Shown here piece by piece: positions 24,875 through 32,511 of a stretch of DNA of 33,393 nucleotides. A program made the translations under genes and the position numbers. Origin of the DNA: Eubacterium sp. (GTDB lineage: Bacteria; Bacillota; Clostridia; Lachnospirales; Lachnospiraceae); NCBI GenBank assembly GCA_022791495.1, contig JAAVZE010000031.1, forward strand, positions 1 through 33,393, read 5' to 3'. Numbering within the stretch: the first letter of the stretch is position 1; every line of letters starts with the position of its first letter. The notes beneath the pieces are model-generated. The model had not been told where the DNA came from and ran no database searches. It saw only the letters and a list, made by a program, of their open reading frames with translations.

Positions 24875-24903
24875 TTTACTTGATTTCAACCTATCTATAT
24901 AAT
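24875..24903 (+). promoter_or_regulatory. Predicted promoter of the XRE regulator
   Basis: TTTACT (24875-24880), a 17-nt spacer and a consensus TATAAT (24898-24903) lie about 40 nt upstream of the regulator start. The region is shared with the divergent VanZ-like gene. Confidence 0.6.
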
Positions 24904-24943
24904 AAACTAAGATATATACATATTCGATTAGGAGGCATATAAC

Positions 24944-25309
24944 ATGGATGTAATAGAAAAAATTGACTTTGATAAAGTGGGAAAGCGAATGAAACAGCTT
25001 AGAAACGAGCAGGGAATCACGCAGGAAAAAATTGCGAAAGATCTGGGCAGCACCATCGCTTTTGTCAGCAATATAGAAAATAACCGGACAAAGATCAACC
25101 TTCGTGTGCTGATGTACTACTCAAAGCTCTGTCACATCTCAATCGATTCACTTCTCAATGCTGGAAATCCAGAATTAATCGAAGCAGATGACGATTCGGT
25201 TGTGGACCAGGAGATTTCAAGAGTTTTAAAACACTATACTATGGAAGAAAAAATCAAATTGCTTAAAATGCTTAAGATCGGAAAGGATCTTAAACTGGAG
25301 GAAGAATAG
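24944..25309 (+). CDS. XRE-family (Cro/CI-type) transcriptional regulator
   Basis: The 121-aa protein has a helix-turn-helix of the Cro/CI type at about residues 12-70 (VGKRMKQLRNEQGITQEKIA, then STIAFVSNIENNRTKINLRVL). It is followed by an acidic patch and a C-terminal helical, charged segment (VVDQEISRVLKHYTMEEKIK) that probably mediates dimerisation or partner binding. An AGGAGG site lies 8 nt before the ATG. It stands alone, divergent from the VanZ-like gene and convergent with the glycosidase genes, closed by its own terminator. Its targets are unknown. There is no phage or toxin gene beside it. Confidence 0.88.
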   Translation: MDVIEKIDFDKVGKRMKQLRNEQGITQEKIAKDLGSTIAFVSNIENNRTKINLRVLMYYSKLCHISIDSLLNAGNPELIEADDDSVVDQEISRVLKHYTMEEKIKLLKMLKIGKDLKLEEE

Positions 25310-25341
25310 ACAGGGCGTATGTATTAAGTCTTGATGCAGAA

Positions 25342-25395
25342 GGAGCTGTCGCTTTTACGAATAAAAATTCGTGAATCGACAGCCCTTTCTGTTTT
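25342..25395 (+). terminator. Terminator of the XRE regulator gene
   Basis: GCTGTCG (25345-25351) pairs with CGACAGC (25377-25383), enclosing a second perfect hairpin ACGAAT/ATTCGT, and is followed by a T-rich tail. The nested form is larger than a minimal terminator. Confidence 0.7.
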
Positions 25396-25443
25396 CTAAG
25401 GAACAATATTTATGTATTAAAATTGGTAAACTAATGGAATAAT

Positions 25444-25474
25444 GAAAACTGCCAGCAGCATAAGCCACTGGCAG
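25444..25474 (-). terminator. Terminator of the GH43 / beta-helix operon
   Basis: On the minus strand CTGCCAGTGGC folds on GCTGCTGGCAG (11-bp stem with two G-U pairs, TTAT loop), followed by TTTTC. It lies 65 nt after the GH43 stop codon. Together with the plus-strand terminator at 25342 it insulates the convergent units. Confidence 0.75.
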
Positions 25475-25538
25475 GAAAAATCTTATTCTTTTTCGGTTGA
25501 TTCGTATTAGATATATATCCGCCTTCCGACAGACCCTG

Positions 25539-27353
25539 CTATTTCAACTTCTTCACGGAGCTGAAACTTCCGTAGATCTTTTTGCCCTTTGCTCCTTTTT
25601 GATAAGCTCTCACTTTAAAGTAACAGGTCTTACCCTTCTTTAACTTTTTCACGGTATATGTCCTCTTGGTGGTTGTGATCTTCTTCACCTTTTTCTTCAG
25701 TTTTTTATCTGTCGAGTAGCGTATCTCGTATCCCGCTGCTCCTTTTACCTTACTCCATTTTACTTTGGCTTTGTTGCCCTTTATGGATTTGACGGATAAG
25801 CCTTTGACCTTAGCCACCTTTATCTTATCTGTTCCGGTCTCTGTCTTTGATTCTGGTTGCGGTGTTATCACCGGAGTATGGGTTGCCGCCGGCGGAGGTG
25901 TCACAGATGGAGTCTGGGAAGCTGCTGGGGGTTCTGTTACAACCGGTTCCGGCTCTTTCTCAAAATACCAGTAATCAAACTTGAACAGTTCCTCTTCAGA
26001 AGAACCAGTAAAGCACAGGTACAGATCATGAACTCCTGTAATTTTTTCTACATCAGTAGTGAATATTTTGTACTGCTCTGTACTTCCTGTATCAGCGATC
26101 TTTACTTCTCCAATTACTGGGCCATCCTCGGAATCCACACGAAGTTCAATAGCTGCCTCTTTCTCTCCCACACTGGCTGCTGACGCATGGAAGCGAATCG
26201 GTCCTTTCTCACCAAAATCTATATTTCTTACCTTTAAGCTGCTCCCGTTCTTGATATTGCACACATTGATGCCACCCTCCGGGCAATTCTCCGTCTCCAC
26301 ATCCGTTCCCCAGGAAAAGGTCTCTGCCTCCACCAGATCATAGGGATTTAATTCACGGATCGGCTCCGGACCTTCCTTGGTCATATTCATTTCCGGGAAG
26401 GTGCCATCTTCATTGTAAGTAAATTCTTCTACACAAACCGAGCGGTGATAACTTCCTCCGCCAGGCAGCGCCTGATTATGATAAAACAGGTAAGAGTGTC
26501 CCATAAAATCCACGACACCGGGATGGTTTGTAAAGCATCCGCCTTGAGACGGCATAATGACTCCCTGGTACTTCCATGGTCCCGTGGGAGATGTACTGGT
26601 GGAGTAGGCGAGATGTTCCGATCCTCCACCGGGAGCAAATGCCGCATAAACCATATAGTACAGGTTGCCACGTTTATAGAACCACGGTCCCTCTCCATAA
26701 GAACAGGTACGGTCCGAAGCCCCTTCCCCAAAACTCTCAACATTCATGTCGACATCGACGATTCCTGTCGTTTTATCATAAGAAATCATATCCTCATTCA
26801 ATTTGACATAACGCAGCTTTGGGTTTCCAAAATAAAGATATGCCTGCCCATCGTCATCGATGTATACCGTGGGATCGATATTATTCCAGTCTCCCTGATC
26901 TACCAGCGGTCTTCCGATGGCATCCTCAAAAGGACCCTCGGGACTGTCGCTGACTCCTACACCGATCACCATGCCGCCGCTTTTCTTATGGATTGGAACA
27001 TATAAATAGAACTTTCCATCCCGTTCCACACACTGAGGCGCCCATGCCCGGTCCTCAGCCCATTTAAAGGAGTCCCTGGACATGATCGTACCGTGGTCCG
27101 TCCAGTTTACCATATCTTTCGTAGAATAACATTTCCAGTCAAACATGGTGTAAAAATTATCTACCAGCTCATCCTCATCGTGGGAAGTATACAGATATAA
27201 TGTGTCTTCATAGGCCATCGGCGCCGGATCCGCCGTATATATATTCTGTAGGATGGGATTTTCAGCCGAGACTTTCTGCGGCAGAAGGGTAACGGTCAGA
27301 CTTAACACTGCCGTGATCCCCACTAATTTCTTAAAAAATGCTTTTTTTCTCAT
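25539..27353 (-). CDS. Secreted GH43-family glycosidase with CBM6-like and Fn3-like domains
   Basis: This 604-aa exported enzyme probably removes arabinose or xylose units from plant hemicellulose. Order of parts: signal peptide (1-30, ending KVSA); five-bladed propeller catalytic domain (about 35-335) with candidate GH43 residues D42 (ADPAP), D160 (NNIDPTVY) and E221 (GEGPWF); CBM6-like beta-sandwich (about 338-463, starting YDLVEAETFSWG); P/T linker (467-505); and a lysine-rich Fn3-like domain (514-604, VKWSKVKGAAGYEIRYS). The exact GH43 subfamily and substrate are inferred. The ATG has GGAGG 6 nt upstream and starts 10 nt after the beta-helix gene, so the two are co-expressed. There is no LPXTG anchor; the basic Fn3 domain may bind the cell wall. 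Confidence 0.9.
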   Translation of the reverse strand: MRKKAFFKKLVGITAVLSLTVTLLPQKVSAENPILQNIYTADPAPMAYEDTLYLYTSHDEDELVDNFYTMFDWKCYSTKDMVNWTDHGTIMSRDSFKWAEDRAWAPQCVERDGKFYLYVPIHKKSGGMVIGVGVSDSPEGPFEDAIGRPLVDQGDWNNIDPTVYIDDDGQAYLYFGNPKLRYVKLNEDMISYDKTTGIVDVDMNVESFGEGASDRTCSYGEGPWFYKRGNLYYMVYAAFAPGGGSEHLAYSTSTSPTGPWKYQGVIMPSQGGCFTNHPGVVDFMGHSYLFYHNQALPGGGSYHRSVCVEEFTYNEDGTFPEMNMTKEGPEPIRELNPYDLVEAETFSWGTDVETENCPEGGINVCNIKNGSSLKVRNIDFGEKGPIRFHASAASVGEKEAAIELRVDSEDGPVIGEVKIADTGSTEQYKIFTTDVEKITGVHDLYLCFTGSSEEELFKFDYWYFEKEPEPVVTEPPAASQTPSVTPPPAATHTPVITPQPESKTETGTDKIKVAKVKGLSVKSIKGNKAKVKWSKVKGAAGYEIRYSTDKKLKKKVKKITTTKRTYTVKKLKKGKTCYFKVRAYQKGAKGKKIYGSFSSVKKLK

Positions 27354-27363
27354 ACGAAACCTC

Positions 27364-30300
27364 CTATTCTACTGTTACAAATGCATCCGACTGGCTCAGT
27401 ATCCCGCCTTTAGAATCCACAATGGTTAATATGTATCTACCTGGCTGTGTCGGTGCTTTCATACTACTGCTGTCTCCCGCCGCCTTTGACATGGATGGAT
27501 CTTTTTCATCAAAAGCTGACAGACCCGACGGCGCAAGCCAGATCGTCTTCGTTCCGTCAGATAAGACACTCGAAAAATGGAATTCCTCTCCGCTGCCAAC
27601 GGTAATGTCAGAATCGAGAATCTGGTTGGCTTCTGTCACCGAGGTGGTAAACACGATGGTTTCGCCGTTCGCTTTCAGTGTCCAGGTTCCCGCAGTAGAG
27701 ATCTCATATCCATTTTCAATGGCTTTTCCATTGAGCGTATAGGAATGCTCTGCTGAAAGTTCCAGCACCAACGGTCTGATCTTGGACACATTGACATTCT
27801 GTCCTTCAGAAACATTTGCAATATTAGATGCCTCCCCCACATAGAGCGTAAAGGTAGAAGCACCTGATACAGAACCGTCTGCATAGCGGATATAGAGTTT
27901 ATATTCTCCCGGCTCCGTTGGAATATCCATGGTCTTTTCATTTCCAGCTGCCTTTGTCATGACATCGCTCTCTGCAAAGGAGGACGTTCCCTCTTTTGCC
28001 AGCCAGACCTCATCCTCCTGTTGCAGCAGTCCTCGGCGTGGCAGCTTCTGTCCCACTGCCAGTCTCACATTCGCTGCCAGCTCATAATCCGTATCCGGAA
28101 TCACATCCTGACCCACCATATAAACATAATCGTCTTCCAGACCAGAATACAATACCGTTTCATAGCCTTTCAGCGGCCAGATGTACTGCTCATTCACGTA
28201 CTGGTCCAGAGTACAGTTTGGTGCTGTGGTCTCCGACCGGTCTGTGTTGGAAAAACCATTGGTCACAATCATATCATGCTTCCTGCGCCAGTCATTTAAT
28301 TCATAGACATTACGTATGATATTGGTCACCACATTGCTGTCAAATTTAATGTAGGCACTTCCTTCATCCGGGTGGAATCCATTGATCATCTTGCTTCCAT
28401 TTGCAGTCTGTTTCTTACGCTTCGCATTGATATAGTTGAAACTCATTTCCGAATATTCTGTCCAGTCGTCATTTCCCTGTTTTCCCAGAGTATAAATTCC
28501 TCCTGCATCCTGCAGCAGGGAACAGATCTCCTCTACACGGTTGTAATTTACATGATTGTTCTTGGACGTATCTGTCGGAACGCCTGGCAACTGTGAGTCA
28601 CTTCCCGTCTCTCCATCAAAGTTGCACCATCCCCAGCCAATGCTCATGCCACTGTAGGAGCATTTATACACAAAGTTGTGAAGAACCTGCATATTATAGG
28701 TAAAGAAAGAAGTAATCGGAGAGTTGCCTGGGAAGAAGTAACAGTTCTCGTACAAATAATTGTTAGTGATCGTTATATTTTTCGGAACAGACTCCGTGCC
28801 ATCCCGGAACTTCTCTTTCTCCGTTCCCGCTGCATTGTTTGCTTTTACATGGTGTATCTCCGTGTCATTTTCATAAACATGCTGAGGATGCCCCACGACG
28901 ATTCCTGCTCCTCCTGTGTGGGCAATGTAATTTCCAGTAACCTCACAATCCCATACGTCATTTTCCAAATGGGCGCCCAGATAACCGGTGTGACGGATCT
29001 CTCCATTTAAAAACCGGATGTTTTTGGCGGAATTGATATGAATCGCTGCAGGCGGCACATCATAGGAACGATAAATGTCATCATGCTGGTTGACGTTGGC
29101 AAATTTGGTAAGTACGATGGATCCCTGAACCGAAGCATAACCGTGGGATCCCTCCAGCTCATACAACTTCCAGTCTGTATAGGCAAATCCCAGTCCATCA
29201 AAGGTAATATTCTCCACGTAATCGGAAGTCGGCTTATCTCCGCACATATCAATGATCGTATCCGTCTCCGGAATGATCACTTCTGCGCTGTTGATATCCT
29301 CTCCCTCTCTTGGTATGTAATAGAGCATGCTTCCCGCCTGGTCAAAATAAAATTCACCGGGTTTCTCCAGCCATTCAAATACATTGGTCACATCATTGGA
29401 TTTGGTTGGGCTGTATGCGGTTCCCCATCCAAGATTTTGCGCCAGCGCGCCATAAGGCATCTGCAGATTCACCTGGGTATCCCCTTCTTCCGTCAAGGAA
29501 AGGGATTCGGCACAAACCAGCTGCTGCGCCCAGGTAGAACCGGACTCCAGCTCAATATTCTGTGGATTTCTTGTATCTGCCGGCAAACCAAAAGATGCTG
29601 AAAATACAGCGCCGGTATAGATCTTTGTCGTACTCGGAGCCCAGGCCCATTCTGCCTGCCCCTTGGCTACCGTGTAACTGCCAAGGGCCTGAGCCGGCTT
29701 CTGCGATTTACTCGTCATAGAGGCACGCTCCCCATTCACATAGATGGCACGTAACTTCTCAGAGCGCTCCAAAGGAACTTTATATGCGGTCACTCCATCA
29801 CGAAGCCAGTTCACATCTTCTGCTTTCAGCCACTTGCCTTCAAGTTTTTTACCTCCGCTGAATACAGGGGCTGCTCCCTTAGCCGCCCGGTAGATCACAG
29901 TGCCCTGTTCTGTCCCGGAATCCTTTGAGTCAAATACGATGGTGTCCTCCACTGGATAAAAACCATCTGCGATCTCCACCACGATATCGCCCTTTGACTT
30001 ATCCAGACCGCGTACCGCCTCTTTGGCACGAGCCAGCGTCTTAAAAGGATGCGAGCTGGAACCATCACCGCCATCATCTCCATCCGCTGACACATAAAAT
30101 GTCGGCTCTATTTTAACATCCGGTGCCGGCCCATGGGATACCACTGGCGGATTAGCACCTGGTGTTGCTGATGGCAGCGCCGTCAGATTCGGCACTGGAA
30201 CCGGTGTCTTTTTATCTGGTACTGTTTTTTTCTTCACCGTCACCTTCACCTTTCCAATAACCTTTTTCTTCTTTTTCTTTTTGACCTGATATGTTTCTTT

Positions 30301-30573
30301 TACCGTGATCACAGCTTTTCCAGCCTTTTTCCCACGAACCACCCCATTTTTGGTAACAGAGGCAATCTTCTTTTTGCTGGAGGAAAAGACATATTTTCTC
30401 TTTTTCTTTTTATTCTTGATCTGAATCTTCTTCGTCTTTCCCGTGAGAACCGTGATTTTGGTCTGCTTCAGGGATGTTTTTTTCGCCGCCTCAGCAGTTG
30501 TACCTGGCGTAAAAAGGGATACTGTCAGAGCTCCCAAAAGCACACCACTAACTAGTTTGTTTAATATTCTCAT
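27364..30573 (-). CDS. Large secreted right-handed beta-helix protein (GH141/GH120-like glycosidase candidate)
   Basis: From the preferred ATG at 30573 this is 1069 aa. Parts: signal peptide (to about residue 29, TAEA); a strikingly lysine-rich Ig-like (Big_2) domain (about 30-115); a P/A linker; then a parallel beta-helix starting FYVSADGDDGGDGSSSHPFK, with PbH1-type strands such as NIRFLNGEIRHTGYLGAHLE. The C-terminal 230 residues hold two homologous 77-80 aa beta-domains (VWLAKEGTSSF and IWLAPSGLSAF) flanking a third small domain. The N-terminal helix pattern (SGGKKLEGKW) resembles GH141 or GH120 enzymes that attack fucosylated pectin or xylan, but I cannot place it firmly. It is co-transcribed with the GH43 gene. 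The track start (TTG 30624) lacks a ribosome binding site. Confidence 0.85.
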   Translation of the reverse strand: MRILNKLVSGVLLGALTVSLFTPGTTAEAAKKTSLKQTKITVLTGKTKKIQIKNKKKKRKYVFSSSKKKIASVTKNGVVRGKKAGKAVITVKETYQVKKKKKKKVIGKVKVTVKKKTVPDKKTPVPVPNLTALPSATPGANPPVVSHGPAPDVKIEPTFYVSADGDDGGDGSSSHPFKTLARAKEAVRGLDKSKGDIVVEIADGFYPVEDTIVFDSKDSGTEQGTVIYRAAKGAAPVFSGGKKLEGKWLKAEDVNWLRDGVTAYKVPLERSEKLRAIYVNGERASMTSKSQKPAQALGSYTVAKGQAEWAWAPSTTKIYTGAVFSASFGLPADTRNPQNIELESGSTWAQQLVCAESLSLTEEGDTQVNLQMPYGALAQNLGWGTAYSPTKSNDVTNVFEWLEKPGEFYFDQAGSMLYYIPREGEDINSAEVIIPETDTIIDMCGDKPTSDYVENITFDGLGFAYTDWKLYELEGSHGYASVQGSIVLTKFANVNQHDDIYRSYDVPPAAIHINSAKNIRFLNGEIRHTGYLGAHLENDVWDCEVTGNYIAHTGGAGIVVGHPQHVYENDTEIHHVKANNAAGTEKEKFRDGTESVPKNITITNNYLYENCYFFPGNSPITSFFTYNMQVLHNFVYKCSYSGMSIGWGWCNFDGETGSDSQLPGVPTDTSKNNHVNYNRVEEICSLLQDAGGIYTLGKQGNDDWTEYSEMSFNYINAKRKKQTANGSKMINGFHPDEGSAYIKFDSNVVTNIIRNVYELNDWRRKHDMIVTNGFSNTDRSETTAPNCTLDQYVNEQYIWPLKGYETVLYSGLEDDYVYMVGQDVIPDTDYELAANVRLAVGQKLPRRGLLQQEDEVWLAKEGTSSFAESDVMTKAAGNEKTMDIPTEPGEYKLYIRYADGSVSGASTFTLYVGEASNIANVSEGQNVNVSKIRPLVLELSAEHSYTLNGKAIENGYEISTAGTWTLKANGETIVFTTSVTEANQILDSDITVGSGEEFHFSSVLSDGTKTIWLAPSGLSAFDEKDPSMSKAAGDSSSMKAPTQPGRYILTIVDSKGGILSQSDAFVTVE

Positions 30574-30656
30574 AAGCCTCTTTCCTCGTATTATATAGTA
30601 GTAGTGTTTATAGTCCCTCTCCAAGGACAGTATGCTATACTACAATTTCATCGGCA

Positions 30657-32383
30657 TTATTTTATTTTGATTTTAACAATATCTTTCTTACCGGTTCCGT
30701 CCGTCGCCATTGCAGTAATTTTAACGGTCTTTCCTTTTCCTGCTTTTTTTGTGGTTACAACTCCCTGGGAATTTACCGTTGCATAGTTTTGATTGGATGT
30801 TTTCCATTCCAGTGTTTTATTGGCTTTCTTTCCGGAAGTTTTTATTGTTGCCGTTATTTTTACTTTCTTACCGGCGGCCACATTCTTTTTCTTTGCTTTG
30901 ATAATAATCTTCTTAACCGCATGTTTCACAACCTTTATATTATATGAACCAATTATGCCGGAGCCATCTGCGGCGGTAGCGGTAATGACAGCTTTTCCGA
31001 TCGTTTTTGCTGTTACCGTACCATTGGAAGCCACAGCGGCAACTTTCGGATTGGATGAACTCCACACTACGTTCTTGTTTGCCGCATTGGCTGGCTCTAC
31101 GATCGATTTCAGTTTTGCTTTTTTGCCCTTAGCCAGTTTCGTTATTTTCCCTGTCACTGTAATTTTACTTATCTTTATCGGAGCTGGACTCGCGGTTGGA
31201 ACCAGACTTTCTGTCGGGACCGGACTCATGGTTGGAACCAGACTTTCTGCCGGGACCGGACTCACACTTGGCACCGGACTTGTGCTTGGAACCGGACTTG
31301 CAGTTGGCACCGGACTTTCTGTCGGGGCTGGACTCACACTTGGCACCGGACTTTCTGTCGGGACCGGACTCACACTTGGCACCGGACTTTCTGTCGGGAC
31401 CGGGCTTGCGGTTGGAACTGGACTTTCTGTCGGGGCTGGACTCACAGTTGGCACCGGACTTTCTGTTGGTTCTTCTGGTCCTGGAAGTTCCGCATCGATT
31501 ACTTCTCCATTTGAAGTCAATTTTCCTGCATACGACCAAACCAGATTTGATGAATCAGCCAGTGCAGACAATTTCAAATGTAATGCTGGCCGAACTACAT
31601 AGTTTAAATCAGAGGCGGAGCGGCTTCGCTGCTTCTCCAAAGACGCCCACTGGCATCAATATAGCATACTTTCTCGCCAGATACAATCGTCCGCAGCCAC
31701 CAGTTTCCTCCACCTGAACTTATGTATGCTGTGTTTTGGGACTCTCTCGTTTTCGTATTATTCCATGTCGATTCAAAGCCATATGAGGATGACATTATTT
31801 CAGAAGCCGAGAGCAGATAAACCTTATCCATGGTATCATTGCCGTTGTCAGGGTAAACCATCGTGTTGTCATTGACAGCAACTTTTGTATCTACAATCGC
31901 CGCCTGCTCAGAGGCATTAAATGCCGCAGATAAAAAATTATCGTTTGTAAAATCCTCACCGCATAGATTGGATTCGGCACCGTACCCGTTCAGCCAGCTG
32001 CGTATCGTGCTTGTTTCCCATGTAACACCGGTCTTGTCACTAAGAGTCTTATACACTTGCTGATCCAGATTCTGGTCTGACAGGAGAAATACATTGTCAT
32101 CGGTTACCGACAGAACCCTCCATTTAATCGGTTCTTTGTCATCATCTTTATTAACGAGACCGTCACCGTTTGTATCATTCTGCCAATAATGTCCAAAATA
32201 AATACAGTCCCATGTTGTGACTTTGGAACTGTCCACTACCGGATTACTTAATCCATAGCCGGCTATCCTTGCTGTATTCTGTTGCGCGGATGTTTTCTGG
32301 AATGGTAAAATACCGGCCATGAGACCACAAACCAATAGTGTTGCTAATATCTTTTTACGTATACAATTGTGCATGTTTTTCAT
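30657..32383 (-). pseudogene. DUF6273 surface protein with hexapeptide repeats and two Ig-like domains, frameshifted
   Basis: Two ORFs (31604-32398 and 30657-31640) are pieces of one gene. The first has a signal peptide (IRKKILATLLVCGLMAGILP) and a DUF6273 domain, which ends abruptly in YIDASGRLWRSSEAAPPLI. The second frame continues exactly where DUF6273 should: SDLNYVVRPALHLKLS. Reading GCT then TCC instead of GCTCC at about 31618/31619 would join them, so one T seems to be missing. After DUF6273 come 16 S/T-P hexapeptides and two Big_2 Ig-like domains (about 155-327 of the second ORF). The start ATG at 32383 has GGAG 9 nt upstream. Alternatives are a sequencing error or recoding. Such proteins are exported, probably cell-surface associated; their function is unknown. 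Confidence 0.8.
31179..31469. repeat. 18-bp-unit tandem repeat encoding S/T-P hexapeptides
   Basis: Sixteen consecutive 18-nt units encode hexapeptides such as TESPVP, TVSPAP, TASPVP and SVSPVP. Alternate units are most alike, giving a 36-nt higher-order period. The block forms the extended linker between the DUF6273 domain and the Ig-like domains. Unit number is likely to vary between strains by slippage. Confidence 0.9.
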
Positions 32384-32411
32384 GATATAAAACTCCAATC
32401 ATTTTTTGTTT

Positions 32412-32440
32412 ATTTTATCATATGGCTCAAAAAAAAACAA
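32412..32440 (-). promoter_or_regulatory. Predicted promoter of the DUF6273 gene
   Basis: On the minus strand TTGTTT (32435-32440), a 17-nt spacer and TAAAAT (32412-32417) lie about 30 nt upstream of the DUF6273 start. The -35 is built from the T-run of the cysS terminator. Confidence 0.5.
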
Positions 32441-32466
32441 GGGTTGAACTTCCGTCACCCCTTGTT
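32429..32466 (-). terminator. Intrinsic terminator of cysS
   Basis: On the minus strand AACAAGGG pairs with CCCTTGTT around a loop of about 15 nt and is followed by an uninterrupted run of T's, 46 nt after the cysS stop. Confidence 0.85.
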
Positions 32467-32511
32467 CTCCTGCTTCTGGCATAATTGCACCATCGAGCTG
32501 ATTTATTCATT

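Noticed and set aside
24944-25309. Phage or toxin-antitoxin association of the XRE regulator
   Set aside because: No integrase, phage gene, toxin-like ORF or attachment repeat lies beside it, and it has its own promoter and terminator.
31179-31469. Regular repeats as a possible CRISPR array
   Set aside because: Units of 18 bp are contiguous, coding, and have no unique spacers; no cas gene is present.
30793-31602. 269-aa plus-strand ORF with GTGL repeats
   Set aside because: It is the antisense of the Ig-like domains and the hexapeptide repeat. The apparent protein repeat is only the reverse frame of the 18-bp units.
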